A DNA stretch of 64,000 nt from Neobacillus terrae (GCF_011393025.1 NZ_JAAOEO010000005.1:297834-361833); one strand, 5' to 3'; shown: positions 44,379-53,107, numbered from the stretch's first letter. Translations and numbers: made by a program. The notes: generated by a model not told the origin, from the letters alone.

Positions 44379-44815
44379 TTAAATCTCTCCTGTCTTTATT
44401 TCCTATTTTCTATCGGCATAAGATATCTAATTTTAAAGTGTTAAAATATGGTTGAAATTTTTCTTTCATCAATTGGCTGTTTAGGTGTCTATTAAGAGAG
44501 CGCTTTCAGCTTTTTATATGCTTTTTTAGGAATCTAATTTTTTCACTTCTCATTCCTAATACCACTAAGTAATTAGCCTTTCTTTACTATCACTTCTCCT
44601 CTAAAACTTCAGTAAATCTAAAATCCTATTTATTTTAACACAACTAATTACTTTTTTCGACAATAAATTGCAAATTTCTTACCAGACAAAGGGACTTTTC
44701 CCCTAAAAAATAACGTATTTTGATGAAATTTTTTTTTAAAAAAGGAGCAAATTTTACCAAGGAAATTTATTCCTTTTGTTTAATTATTAAGAGAAACGAA
44801 AAAGGAGGAAAGATA
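44379..44815. other. upstream region of the M1 peptidase
   Basis: AT-rich, no supported gene. An open frame runs 32 codons ahead of the peptidase ATG but has no ribosome site. No repeat or terminator was seen. Confidence 0.4.
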
Positions 44816-46297
44816 ATGAAAATGAAAAAGCACTCAAAAATCGCTGCGTCCTTAGCCCTTACAGGAATTTTAGTATTACCGGCCGCTGTTTCAGCTAAGA
44901 CCATTCCCTTAAATGTGTCTGATTCACAAAGCTATAACACAAGCGGTACTATATTAAAAACAAGTGATTCGAGACTATCAAAAGTAAGCAAAGAACGAGG
45001 GCCGGCAAATCCCCATTATAAAATGAATGTTTCTTATGACTCGAGCAAACACCAAGTAACCGGCTCATTAAATGTTGCCTTTGAAAACAATTTGAAAATC
45101 GATTTAGATGAGTTATATTTCAATTTATGGGGCAATGCTGACATGTTTACTGAAAATGGCGGAGGAATGGAAGTATCCAATATAAAAGTAAACGGTCAGG
45201 AGGCAACATATAAAACAAATGGAACAGCCTTACATATTACAGGTATTTCCGTTAAGAAAGCAGCTCATTCGGATGTTAGTATGGATTTTACTGTAACTCT
45301 TCCAAATCAGCAGGACCGGTTTGGCTGGTATAAAAACACTGTTTCACTCGGAAACTGGTTCCCAATTTTATCAGTCTACGATAATGAAGGCTGGAATGTG
45401 GACCCTTATTACAATTACGGTGAATCATTCTATTCCTTAACTGGCGACTTTGATGTAACTGTTACAACAGAAAAAAATCAAATCATTGCAGCAACCGGAA
45501 CAGAGATTGGCGAAGCTAAAATCACTGATAATCTGGCAACCCACAGATACAAAGCACATGATGTTCGTGATTTTGCTATGCAAATGGATCCGGGTTATCA
45601 TGTTAAATCAGCTAATGTCAACAATACTAAAATCAATGTCTATTATACGAATGAACAGGCTAAATACGCTGATTCCATGCTTGAATCGGGGATAGACAGT
45701 GTTTCATTGTTCAGTGAAAAGTTCGGTGAATACCCATGGCCGGAATTAGATATCACTGGAATGGAAGGCTGGTTTGGCGGGATGGAGTATCCTCAATTGG
45801 TCATGATTAGTATTCCTAGCTCCAGCCCAAGATCACAAAACTGGGTTAAATCTGTTACCGCTCATGAAATTGGCCACCAATGGTTCTACGGTATTATCGG
45901 GGATAATGAGTATGATGAGCCTTGGCTTGATGAATCCTTCGCAAGCTTCTCAGCCGCCCTGTATGATGAAACACTTGACCAGTTAACCTCACAGCCTGCT
46001 AATAACACTTATTATCACTTGTCTTCGCCTGTTTCCGCATTTACCGCTAAGGCCAATGAGGGCGGTATTAGCTATTATTATGGAATGATTTATGGATATG
46101 GCTCAAGAACCCTTAATGATTTAAGATTAGAACTGGGTGATGAGCAATTCTATCAATCTATGCAGGCATATTTTAAGGAAATGAAGTTTGGCGTTTCTAC
46201 AACAGCTGATTTCATGAGAGTCATGCAAGAAACTTCCGGCAAAGACCTGAGTTCATTCTTTGAAAGCCATCGGGTTTTTGTAAGTGACCAGGAATAA
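44816..46297 (+). CDS. secreted M1-family zinc metallopeptidase
   Basis: 493 aa from ATG 44816 behind AAAGGAGGAAAG. Signal peptide of ~27 aa ('KIAASLALTGILVLPAAVSA', cut before KT). Beta-rich N-terminal domain to ~280, then the catalytic domain: substrate motif 'GGMEYPQLVMI' (~321, the GAMEN equivalent) and zinc site HEIGH at residues 350-354 followed by 'NEYDEPWLDESFASFS' with the third ligand Glu. It is short for M1 and has no C-terminal helical domain, so it is a compact, exported aminopeptidase-like enzyme. Terminator behind. Confidence 0.92.
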   Translation: MKMKKHSKIAASLALTGILVLPAAVSAKTIPLNVSDSQSYNTSGTILKTSDSRLSKVSKERGPANPHYKMNVSYDSSKHQVTGSLNVAFENNLKIDLDELYFNLWGNADMFTENGGGMEVSNIKVNGQEATYKTNGTALHITGISVKKAAHSDVSMDFTVTLPNQQDRFGWYKNTVSLGNWFPILSVYDNEGWNVDPYYNYGESFYSLTGDFDVTVTTEKNQIIAATGTEIGEAKITDNLATHRYKAHDVRDFAMQMDPGYHVKSANVNNTKINVYYTNEQAKYADSMLESGIDSVSLFSEKFGEYPWPELDITGMEGWFGGMEYPQLVMISIPSSSPRSQNWVKSVTAHEIGHQWFYGIIGDNEYDEPWLDESFASFSAALYDETLDQLTSQPANNTYYHLSSPVSAFTAKANEGGISYYYGMIYGYGSRTLNDLRLELGDEQFYQSMQAYFKEMKFGVSTTADFMRVMQETSGKDLSSFFESHRVFVSDQE

Positions 46298-46302
46298 TCA
46301 TG

Positions 46303-46337
46303 AATAGGCCCCAGTGTTTTTACTGGGGCTTTAAAAA
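46303..46337 (+). terminator. terminator of the M1 peptidase gene
   Basis: Stem AGCCCCAGT-like GCCCCAGT/ACTGGGGC followed by TTT. It also lies at the stop of the converging GNAT gene. Confidence 0.8.
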
Positions 46338-46867
46338 ACATCTTTGACCTTTACTTTCCATATCATATGGTCATACCCTTCGCCCCAAAAATCCTTTAAC
46401 AAATAATCCGGTTCCCCAAATTTCTTATTCCAAATTTTTTGGGCATTACGGTAGCCGCTATCTAAACAAAACTCCTCGATTCCCTTTTTCATTAAAGTTA
46501 GGTAAATTTCCCTCAATAATAAATTTCCTACCCCGTTCCTTTGATAGTCTGGATGAACAAAAACCGTTCCTACCTCTGGAAGATCTTTTAATACATTGTT
46601 GGTACAGGTTTTGATTAAATTACTTGCCGGCCCATATTCAATGGAACCAATGATAATATCCCCTTCTAAAGCAAACAAAAAATACCTGTTTTCTCCATTA
46701 CTATTAATATCACTTTCCAAGTATGCTTTCTTCATCTCAATCTCTTGCTCTAAATCCTCCAGGTTATCCCCTATGCCTTCTTTATTAAAAGTATCGGTAA
46801 TCACAATTCTAAAAAAATGATTTAATTGTTTAAAGCTTTCGATACTCGGTCTTCTAATTTCTAACAC
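46331..46867 (-). CDS. GNAT-family N-acetyltransferase
   Basis: 178 aa. 'VGTVFVHPDYQRNGVGNLLL' is the acetyl-CoA loop (Q-R-N-G-V-G), 'FALEGDIIIGSIEYGPA' the central strands and 'EFCLDSGYRNAQKIWNKKFG' the C-terminal helix. The start is probably GTG 46867, close behind AAAGGGGG. Acceptor unknown. It is followed upstream by a 60-aa membrane gene on the same strand. Confidence 0.87.
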   Translation of the reverse strand: MLEIRRPSIESFKQLNHFFRIVITDTFNKEGIGDNLEDLEQEIEMKKAYLESDINSNGENRYFLFALEGDIIIGSIEYGPASNLIKTCTNNVLKDLPEVGTVFVHPDYQRNGVGNLLLREIYLTLMKKGIEEFCLDSGYRNAQKIWNKKFGEPDYLLKDFWGEGYDHMIWKVKVKDVF

Positions 46868-46880
46868 TTCACTTCCCCCT

Positions 46881-47063
46881 TTACGATTTCAGGAGTCTAT
46901 CAATTAACAAATCAATTAAAAAATAGGCCAGGGATAAACCTACAACAAAGCAAAGGAATTTAAGAAGGTGGGTCCTCCATTTCGTTCTATCATTAGAATA
47001 AACTTCAAGGAAGGTTAAAATGCCTAAAATGAAAATAAAAACATAGTTTGATATATTAACCAC
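46881..47063 (-). CDS. 60-aa two-helix membrane protein
   Basis: GTG 47063 behind AAAGGGAAGAAGG. Helices 'YVFIFILGILTFLEVY' and 'FLCFVVGLSLAYFLIDLLID' are separated by a basic loop. No family name. It ends 13 bp before the GNAT start, so the two are probably cotranscribed. Confidence 0.6.
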   Translation of the reverse strand: MVNISNYVFIFILGILTFLEVYSNDRTKWRTHLLKFLCFVVGLSLAYFLIDLLIDRLLKS

Positions 47064-47180
47064 CCTTCTTCCCTTTATACATTCTTATTTCTATATTAAA
47101 AAGGTGATTCCTCTAAACTAAAACATTTGATATTTAAAAATTGAAAACAATCACTTTAGACTATTACTAGGAGGGATATT

Positions 47181-47600
47181 ATGCTATTAACCAAAATGAA
47201 GAATTATTCTTTTAAAGACTTAAATGGTAATACCGTGGCCATCAGTGATTATGAAGGAAAAAACACATTAATATTTATGTGGGCTTCCTGGTGACGCTGT
47301 CGTGCTCAACTGCCAGGCTGGCAGGACTTTTATGAAAAATATATGGACAAAGATTTCGAGGTTTTATCGGTTTCCTCTGATTTACAAGGCGCTGATGTTG
47401 TAAAACCTTATGCAGCGGCTACATCATTTACTACTGTTATAGATAAGGATAATTCTTTAGCAAATTATTTTGGATTTAAAATTGTACCAAATGGAATATT
47501 CATCGACAAAGATGGGGTTATACGGTTAATTAAACAAGGGTTCCATGTCACTAACCACGAACATCTTGAAGCTGTGGAGAAGTTAATAAACGGGAGCTAA
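47181..47600 (+). CDS. ResA/TlpA-like thioredoxin with in-frame UGA at the redox site (candidate selenoprotein)
   Basis: ATG 47181 behind TAGGAGGG. The frame reads 'KMKNYSFKDLNGNTVAISDY', 'TLIFMWASW', then TGA at codon 38 (47292-47294), then 'RCRAQLPGWQDFYEKY', 'VLSVSSDLQGADVV' and 'VVPNGIFIDKDGVIRLI' (cis-Pro region 'VPNG'). In thioredoxins this position is the first Cys of W-C-x-x-C. Here Trp-UGA-Arg-Cys is one residue short. A GG-loop hairpin lies 21 nt after the UGA. It could be a selenocysteine enzyme or a gene broken at its active site. TAA at 47598 ends this part. Confidence 0.65.
47310..47324 (+). promoter_or_regulatory. SECIS-like hairpin after the UGA codon
   Basis: CTGCCA-GGC-TGGCAG, a perfect 6-bp stem with a loop beginning GG. 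The loop starts 21 nt after the UGA, inside the 16-37 nt window given for bacterial SECIS elements (family knowledge). The stem is short and lies in coding sequence, so chance cannot be excluded. Confidence 0.35.
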
Positions 47601-47612
47601 GAGACGGTTGTT

Positions 47613-47960
47613 TTGGATGATGAATATTATAATCCAGCTAATCTCGCTAATGGCATAGAAACACAACTAGCGGAAACCAAGTTTAAGCTCGGAATGGAAT
47701 ATTTAAATAACGGAAAGAAGGAAGAAGCATTAAAAGAATTAGATGAGGCTCTTCTTCTCGATACCGATAATTTTTTAATTCGAAAGCAGCGATGGTATAT
47801 CCGTTACCCTGAAAAATTCTCCCCTGCTATTGATATAGAGTGGCAGCAGGAACAAATTAAAAAAGAAAAAAAACAAGAACAAGAATCCCTTTTAAAGGAT
47901 GGGGTGACTTGTGGTCCGGAAGGCTGCCTTATACCCGGAACAAATACTGAGGCAAAATAA
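47613..47960 (+). CDS. TPR-like C-terminal part of the ResA-like protein
   Basis: 115 aa in the same frame as the ResA-like gene, separated from it only by TAA at 47598-47600. It contains a TPR-like pair ('KFKLGMEYLNNGKKEEALKE', 'LDEALLLDTDNFLIRKQ') and ends with a 'CGPEGCLIPG' cysteine motif. The TTG at 47613 has no good ribosome site, so this is more likely the end of one ~259-residue protein cut by a nonsense codon than a separate gene. Terminator at 47998. Confidence 0.55.
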   Translation: MDDEYYNPANLANGIETQLAETKFKLGMEYLNNGKKEEALKELDEALLLDTDNFLIRKQRWYIRYPEKFSPAIDIEWQQEQIKKEKKQEQESLLKDGVTCGPEGCLIPGTNTEAK

Positions 47961-47995
47961 TGCCTTCTGAATTTATGAACTTAAGTTCTGATTAG

Positions 47996-48036
47996 CTAAA
48001 AAACTATTCCGCAAAATGTGGAATAGTTTTTTAAAT
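47996..48036 (+). terminator. terminator of the ResA-like locus
   Basis: Stem AAAACTATTCC/GGAATAGTTTT with a 9-nt loop and T-run. Confidence 0.85.
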
Positions 48037-48147
48037 TATTCTTTATTAAAATCAAGGATTCTTAATGGATTACCGGAATGTTCTTTATAAATCGCATAAC
48101 GTCGTGGAGGAATATCCACTGGTTCCTTTACAAATTCCTTGTTTTTA
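48036..48147 (-). pseudogene. 3' fragment of an unidentified gene
   Basis: Minus-strand frame 'KEFVKEPVDIPPRRYAIYKE' continuing 'HSGNPLRILDFNKE' to a stop at 48036. It has no start or ribosome site and abuts the TetR fragment, so it is a truncated remnant. Confidence 0.4.
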
Positions 48148-48154
48148 AAATAAG

Positions 48155-48235
48155 TAAGCTAATATGACTACAGGTGCAATCTATCATCACTTTGGTCACA
48201 AAACAAGCCTATATGAAGTAAAAAATTTCTAAAGT
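48155..48235 (+). pseudogene. TetR-family regulator fragment (helix-turn-helix end)
   Basis: Plus strand 'ANMTTGAIYHHFGHKTSLYE' is the recognition-helix region of TetR regulators (GAIYHHF). Neither the start nor the ligand domain is present, and a stop follows within a few codons. Confidence 0.6.
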
Positions 48236-48387
48236 AAAATCTTGAACAGATGTTTGAAGATGGATGAAACGTGGAACAATGTGTTCATTAAAGTATTATT
48301 TTTTAAAACTTTAACACCCTCTTAACTTTGACTTAAAAAACTTGCTTTATAATAACATTATTGAATAAGTATCTTAGGGGGATTTGT

Positions 48388-48570
48388 ATGTACTTAAGAA
48401 AGCTAACTGAGGACAGGTTCATAACTGTTGATTGCTACACTGATGGCATTTTTCAAACCTTAAAAGGCCGCGTACACAAGCTTAATCCGATTGACCAGAT
48501 TCTTTCGCTAAAAGATGAGAATCATAGAGTGTTTTCTATCCCTCTATCCGGAATTAGAGATATATATTAA
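48388..48570 (+). CDS. YolD-like protein
   Basis: 60 aa from ATG 48388 behind TTAGGGGGA. 'VDCYTDGIFQTLKGRVHKLN' and 'LSLKDENHRVFSIPLSGIRD' match the YolD-like domain, a small barrel of unknown function often linked to DNA-repair polymerase genes. No such gene is next to it here. It is shorter than YolD itself. Confidence 0.75.
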   Translation: MYLRKLTEDRFITVDCYTDGIFQTLKGRVHKLNPIDQILSLKDENHRVFSIPLSGIRDIY

Positions 48571-49065
48571 GAATTTACTCCTTTTCTATTCCCACACATA
48601 CATCACATATTTCCTTCCAGCAAAACTAGCTTAAATTTTTATATAGATTAGCGTTGTTCAAACTTCAATGCACAACAACCAGGAATGGTATGCCCTATAC
48701 CAGCTGCCCGCGATAAGGAAGTATGAACAACAGTATTTATTTTATGATTTTCTTTTAAAAATACAATGAACAAATTAAGAACATTTCTTTAAAAATTATT
48801 TCTAAATTATAGATTTGTTTGTTTGGCCTTTTAAATCTTCTGCCTTTTTTACCAGGAACTGAAGAGATGATGATTTCTTCTACCGCACTTTCCTGTTTTT
48901 CTGTTGCTTTTAACCTAAAACTTGTATTTTAGTCTGCTCCCTTGCAATATGTAGAGTTTCCTCAATAGATGAGGCTATATGTAGCTAGGCTGCCGCCATT
49001 TCTCCGGGAGTGGCATAGACCTTTTCAATGGCGGCAGCTGCATTTTAAACTTAATGAGGAATTTA
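48571..49065. other. debris region with a long inverted repeat
   Basis: No intact gene. A minus-strand frame ('AAAAIEKVYATPGEMAAA', TAG, 'LHIASSIEETLHIAREQ') looks like a decayed small gene at ~48905-49040. GCTGCCGCCATT (48989-49000) and AATGGCGGCAGC (49027-49038) are perfect 12-bp inverted arms around 26 nt. Confidence 0.4.
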
Positions 49066-49194
49066 TTATAATGCCTTTTTGGCTATGTTTTCTTCAATTT
49101 TTCGTTCAATCATTTCTAATGCCTTTTTATCATTTTCTAAATTAATTTTATTGGCGTTTATTAATTCTTTAAATGCTAATTTACGTTTTCTCAT
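49066..49194 (-). CDS. FbpB-family small basic protein
   Basis: 42 aa, ATG 49194 behind GAGGAGGGGGA. 'MRKRKLAFKELINANKINLE' followed by 'KALEMIERKIEENIAKK' matches the FbpB group. In Bacillus subtilis FbpB works with the small RNA FsrA in the iron-sparing response under Fur. No perfect Fur box is visible upstream, so iron control here is only inferred from the family. Confidence 0.72.
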   Translation of the reverse strand: MRKRKLAFKELINANKINLENDKKALEMIERKIEENIAKKAL

Positions 49195-49449
49195 ATACAT
49201 CCCCCTCCTCGTTTCAATTATATAAAAGTAATTTAGTGTAAAGCTTATTAAACGGTTACAATTATTCGAACATTGAGAAAATATACAAGATTAATAGAAA
49301 TTCAGCCAATGATTTCCTTTCAACATAAATTCTTCTTTATTTCGTTAAACTTAAATAACTTTCCTTTATTGTTTAAATCCTTCCTGATAATAACAAAATA
49401 AAATAATGGATTATTAATAGGGGGAATTAAAATAAATCATACTCCTGGA

Positions 49450-49974
49450 ATGAAAAAATCTTTTTGGGATTTCCACCATGCTTTTCACCACCGTACAGAA
49501 GCTTGGAAACAAGAGGTTTTATTTACCTGGGAATGGTGGCTGGGTATTCTTATATCAGTCCTTCCTTGGCTTCTTTGGTTTTTATTCAGAAAAAAGGATA
49601 GTACAGACAGGCTATTATATGCAGGATTTTTTGTCGCGCTCATTTCATTAACCCTTGATAATATTGGTGTACAGGTATCTGCCTGGAATTATCTTAAACC
49701 CGTTACTCCGGCTATTCCTTCTTACCTCCCGTATGACTTTACCTTATTACCAATAACAATAATGTTTTTAATTCAGTTTTTTCATAACCGAAACCCTTGG
49801 ATTATTGGGATTATATTTAGCCTGTTAACTGCTTTTGTGGGCGAGCCTATTTTTAAATGGCTGGGAATCTATTTTCCAGTTCATTGGAGAAGTTTCTATT
49901 CTGTCCCTTTTTACACCGTTATTTATTACCTTGCATACAAACTGGCGAAAAGAAAGAAATTTAATGTGCTTTAA
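49450..49974 (+). CDS. CBO0543-family membrane protein
   Basis: 174 aa with about five membrane helices. 'WWLGILISVLPWLLWFLFRK', 'SYLPYDFTLLPITIMFLIQF' and 'FVGEPIFKWLGIYFPVHW' are typical of CBO0543 proteins of spore formers. Function unknown. The AGGGGG site lies far upstream of ATG 49450 (about 24 bases), so a non-ATG start a few codons earlier is possible. The broken gene at 35450 seems to belong to the same family. Confidence 0.78.
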   Translation: MKKSFWDFHHAFHHRTEAWKQEVLFTWEWWLGILISVLPWLLWFLFRKKDSTDRLLYAGFFVALISLTLDNIGVQVSAWNYLKPVTPAIPSYLPYDFTLLPITIMFLIQFFHNRNPWIIGIIFSLLTAFVGEPIFKWLGIYFPVHWRSFYSVPFYTVIYYLAYKLAKRKKFNVL

Positions 49975-50067
49975 ATCAGTGTTTCTACTTTCAAAAAACT
50001 AGCTTGCGTATTAAAAGTCCATATCGGGAAATGATTATAATTAATTCATTTTTTTGGGAGGGTAAGT

Positions 50068-50616
50068 ATGACAAGTGCCTTCGAAGCTATTACAGCTATT
50101 TTAAAAAACTTTGTCGATGAAGAACCTAAACCCCCATTACATGTGGGTGAAGTAATGGATTTATGGACAGCTTATACGGCATTTAACGAAGCACATGTAC
50201 TTTATCAGGTGGGAATCAATACCACTAGCGATACTGAATTAAAAAATGCTTTAAAAGATGCCTTTACTTCGAGTGATGCCGATACAAAGAAGATTGAAGC
50301 ATTTCTAATTAAGGAAGGTGTCCCCCTTCCTGCTGTTAGCTCTCCTAAACCAGTTTCAGAGTCAGAAGCCATTCCTGAGGGAGTAAAACTAACAGATATA
50401 GAAATCGCCAATTTAATTTCTGTTAAAATAGCGACCTCTGTCGCATTTTGTGCACAGGCTATGAGTAAAACAGTAAGGGCAGATGTAGGACTAATTTTCC
50501 TGGGAGTCCAAATCAATTTATTAAAATATGGTGCTCCTTTTAAGAATCTTATGAAACAACGCGGCTGGTTGAAAATGCCTCCCCCTTACATACCTCCTGG
50601 ATTACCGGAAAGTTAA
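50068..50616 (+). CDS. DUF3231 protein (single unit)
   Basis: 182 aa, ATG 50068 behind TGGGAGGG. 'HVGEVMDLWTAYTAFNEAHV', 'EGVKLTDIEIANLISVKIAT' and 'VRADVGLIFLGVQINLLKYG' are DUF3231 landmarks, and the end 'QRGWLKMPPPYIPPG' is the usual closing of a unit. The double-unit relative is at 41836-42828. Function unknown. Confidence 0.85.
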   Translation: MTSAFEAITAILKNFVDEEPKPPLHVGEVMDLWTAYTAFNEAHVLYQVGINTTSDTELKNALKDAFTSSDADTKKIEAFLIKEGVPLPAVSSPKPVSESEAIPEGVKLTDIEIANLISVKIATSVAFCAQAMSKTVRADVGLIFLGVQINLLKYGAPFKNLMKQRGWLKMPPPYIPPGLPES

Positions 50617-50638
50617 TCTTTCCGGTTTTTTGTGCAAA
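50605..50638 (+). terminator. terminator of the DUF3231 gene
   Basis: Stem CCGGAAAG/CTTTCCGG overlapping the stop codon, with T-run. Confidence 0.88.
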
Positions 50639-51033
50639 AATACAGAAAAACTGTCTAAATATGGAGATAAATAAAATCAGGTTTTGTCGCTATATGCGCT
50701 TCCCCCGGAAATAATTATTTCTTTCAGCAACTAAACCCAATATCCTTCTTGCTAAAGAACCGGATGATAGCGACCTCTCTTCATTATCTTCTCTTGGTAA
50801 AATTTCAGTTTTTTATTTTCATTGTCTTGAGTTTAACATCATTCATTCATCAAGACGTATTTCTTACTCAGAAAAATCAATCCTCCTAAAGTAGATCTGT
50901 TTTATATAAAAAAGCATTTTTTGAAAGAAAAATATTATTTTTTAGCTGAAATTTTATAGATTCAACAAAAATTCCTATCTTTTCAAAAGAATTGTCCGCC
51001 TTTTTATTTTTGGTGTATGACTTTTTCAACTAA
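50637..51033. other. gap upstream of RNase J
   Basis: AT-rich, no supported gene and no ribosome site ahead of an open frame. The RNase J promoter should lie between here and 51270. Confidence 0.4.
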
Positions 51034-51112
51034 ATGCACGATTTTTCTAACTTAATGCACGATTTCCCAAACTAAATGCACGGTTTTTCAAACTAAATGC
51101 ACGACTTCTACT
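51028..51112 (+). repeat. 21-bp tandem repeat (ATGCACG core), four units
   Basis: ATGCACG recurs at 51034, 51055, 51076 and 51097, exactly 21 bp apart, in the context AACTAAATGCACGATTTTTC. The same core and period occur in reverse orientation at 63.73-63.92 kb. It lies in the leader of the RNase J gene. Confidence 0.85.
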
Positions 51113-51276
51113 TGAAATGCCAGAGTCTAATGACTTATACCCGTCTTAGAGTGCATGAGTTTTATGCTTCCCCTTTCCAGGTATATTACGATCAAAACAT
51201 CTTTAGTCATGGAAGGAATAACATAATTTCCATAAGAGATACTAAACCTATCTATTTGGATTTGGGAGGTATTACA

Positions 51277-52950
51277 TTGAGTAACAATGAAAATACTTTA
51301 TCGTTTTTTGCTCTTGGCGGTATTAATGAAATAGGAAAAAATATGTACGTGGTTCAATATGCCGATGATATTGTCATTATTGACTGTGGGGGTAAGTTCC
51401 CGGATGAAAGCCTGTTGGGAATTGATTTGATTATTCCGGACCTTGCTTATCTGGAAGAAAATCAGGATAAAATTCGTGCGCTCATTGTTACACATGGACA
51501 CGAAGATCATATAGGAGGGATTCCTTACTTTTTAAAAAAATTAAATGTTCCTATTTATGCTACTCGCTTCACACTCGGTTTAATTGAACTGAAATTGGAA
51601 GAGCACAAGCTTACAAGAGACACAAAGTTAATTACCATTAACTCAGAATCAGATCTTGAACTTGGCCAGATCAACGTTACTTTTTTCAAAGTTAGCCATA
51701 GTATCCCTGACTGCCTTGGAATTGTTTTCCATACACCTGAAGGAAACGTTGTTCATACAGGGGATTTTAAATTTGATTTAACTCCGGCAAATGACCAATA
51801 TTCGGATATTCATAAAATGGCCGAGATTGGCAAAGAAGGTGTGCTGGCCTTAATATCTGAAAGTACCAATGCTGAGCGTAAAGGACTCACGCCGTCAGAG
51901 CAAATGGTTGGAGACCATGTATACGAAGCATTTGTGAAGGCTGAAGGGAAAATCTTTGTCTCGACCTTTGCTTCTAATGTAAATAGAGTACAGCAGGTTG
52001 TAGACGCTGCTATAAAAACCAATCGGAAGCTGGCATTGCTTGGACGGAGTATGGTAAATATTGTAGGTGTTGCTATGGAGCGCGGTTATATTAATATTCC
52101 GGAAGGTATGCTGATTGATGGGCGTGAAGCCGATAAGCTGCCACCTGAAAAAGTTGCCATTCTATGTACAGGAAGCCAGGGAGAGCCTATGGCTGCGCTC
52201 TCCCGCCTTGCAAGCGGAAACTATCGCGATGTAAGTATTTATCCAGGGGACACAGTTATCCTGGCGGCATCCCCAATACCAGGGAATGAAAAGGGTGTTT
52301 CCCGTATCATCGATAATCTTTTCCGCCTCGGTGCTAATGTGATATATGGATCAGGAAGCACTACTGGAATGCATGTGTCCGGGCATGGTTATCAGGAGGA
52401 CTTAAAGTTGATGCTTACATTTATGCAGCCTAAGTATTTTATTCCGATTCACGGGGAATATCGGATGCTGCACCATCACCAGCTTTTAGCAGAGTCCGTT
52501 GGCGTGGAAAAAGGAAACACCTTTATTATTAAAAATGGTGATGTAGTTGATATTGAAAACGGAACTGCCCGCCAGACTCGAAGCATTCCGGCCGGAGACA
52601 CGTATGTTGATGGGATGGGTGTTGGGGATGTCGGAGAAATTGTACTCCGTGACCGCAGGCAGCTTTCGGAGGACGGCATGGTAGTCATTGTCCTAACAAT
52701 AAGTAAAAATGATAGAAGAATAATTCAAGGACCTGATACCATTACTAGAGGGTTTGTATATGTGAAGGATTCGGAAAACCTTTTAAACGAGATCAACCGA
52801 CTTGTAAAGAAAACCGTTAATGACCTTGGAGCAGAGAATGTACGACAGTGGAATGTCATCAAGCAAAACATTAAAAAGTCAGTTGGGCAATATTTATTTG
52901 CCCAAACGAAGAGAAAACCAATGATCCTGCCAATCATCATAGAGATATAA
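51277..52950 (+). CDS. ribonuclease J
   Basis: 557 aa from TTG 51277, six bases after GGGAGG; the frame is open 60 codons further up through a repeat, but 557 aa fits the family (~555). Metallo-beta-lactamase motif 'LIVTHGHEDHIGG' (H73, H75, D77, H78), beta-CASP region with 'LISESTNAERKGLTPSEQ' and 'FVSTFASNVNRVQQVVDAA', 'YFIPIHGEYRMLHHH', and the C-terminal dimer domain. RNase J processes and degrades RNA as 5'-exo- and endonuclease. No rpoY-like gene precedes it, so it may be an extra paralogue. Confidence 0.95.
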   Translation: MSNNENTLSFFALGGINEIGKNMYVVQYADDIVIIDCGGKFPDESLLGIDLIIPDLAYLEENQDKIRALIVTHGHEDHIGGIPYFLKKLNVPIYATRFTLGLIELKLEEHKLTRDTKLITINSESDLELGQINVTFFKVSHSIPDCLGIVFHTPEGNVVHTGDFKFDLTPANDQYSDIHKMAEIGKEGVLALISESTNAERKGLTPSEQMVGDHVYEAFVKAEGKIFVSTFASNVNRVQQVVDAAIKTNRKLALLGRSMVNIVGVAMERGYINIPEGMLIDGREADKLPPEKVAILCTGSQGEPMAALSRLASGNYRDVSIYPGDTVILAASPIPGNEKGVSRIIDNLFRLGANVIYGSGSTTGMHVSGHGYQEDLKLMLTFMQPKYFIPIHGEYRMLHHHQLLAESVGVEKGNTFIIKNGDVVDIENGTARQTRSIPAGDTYVDGMGVGDVGEIVLRDRRQLSEDGMVVIVLTISKNDRRIIQGPDTITRGFVYVKDSENLLNEINRLVKKTVNDLGAENVRQWNVIKQNIKKSVGQYLFAQTKRKPMILPIIIEI

Positions 52951-53072
52951 GAAATCGAGTCAGGCATGAAATAAAATGCCTGTCTCTTTTCGCAATAATT
53001 CATTCTGATGTGTGCTTTCCACTCCAATCAACATCGGGTATATTAATAATGAACTTTACAACAGCCAAACAA

Positions 53073-53107
53073 ATAAGACTTCCCTTTTTGGGAAGTCTTT
53101 TATTTTT
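53073..53107. terminator. bidirectional terminator
   Basis: Stem AAGACTTCCC/GGGAAGTCTT with loop TTTTT and T-rich flanks on both strands. It ends RNase J and the converging 69-aa gene. Confidence 0.9.

Noticed and set aside
47181..47600. Simple reading of the UGA as tryptophan (recoded genetic code)
   Set aside because: All other genes in the window use TGG for Trp and TGA as stop, and the position is that of a redox Cys, not of Trp.
51028..51112. CRISPR array
   Set aside because: Repeats are only 21 bp apart with no unique spacers of constant length, and no cas genes are near.
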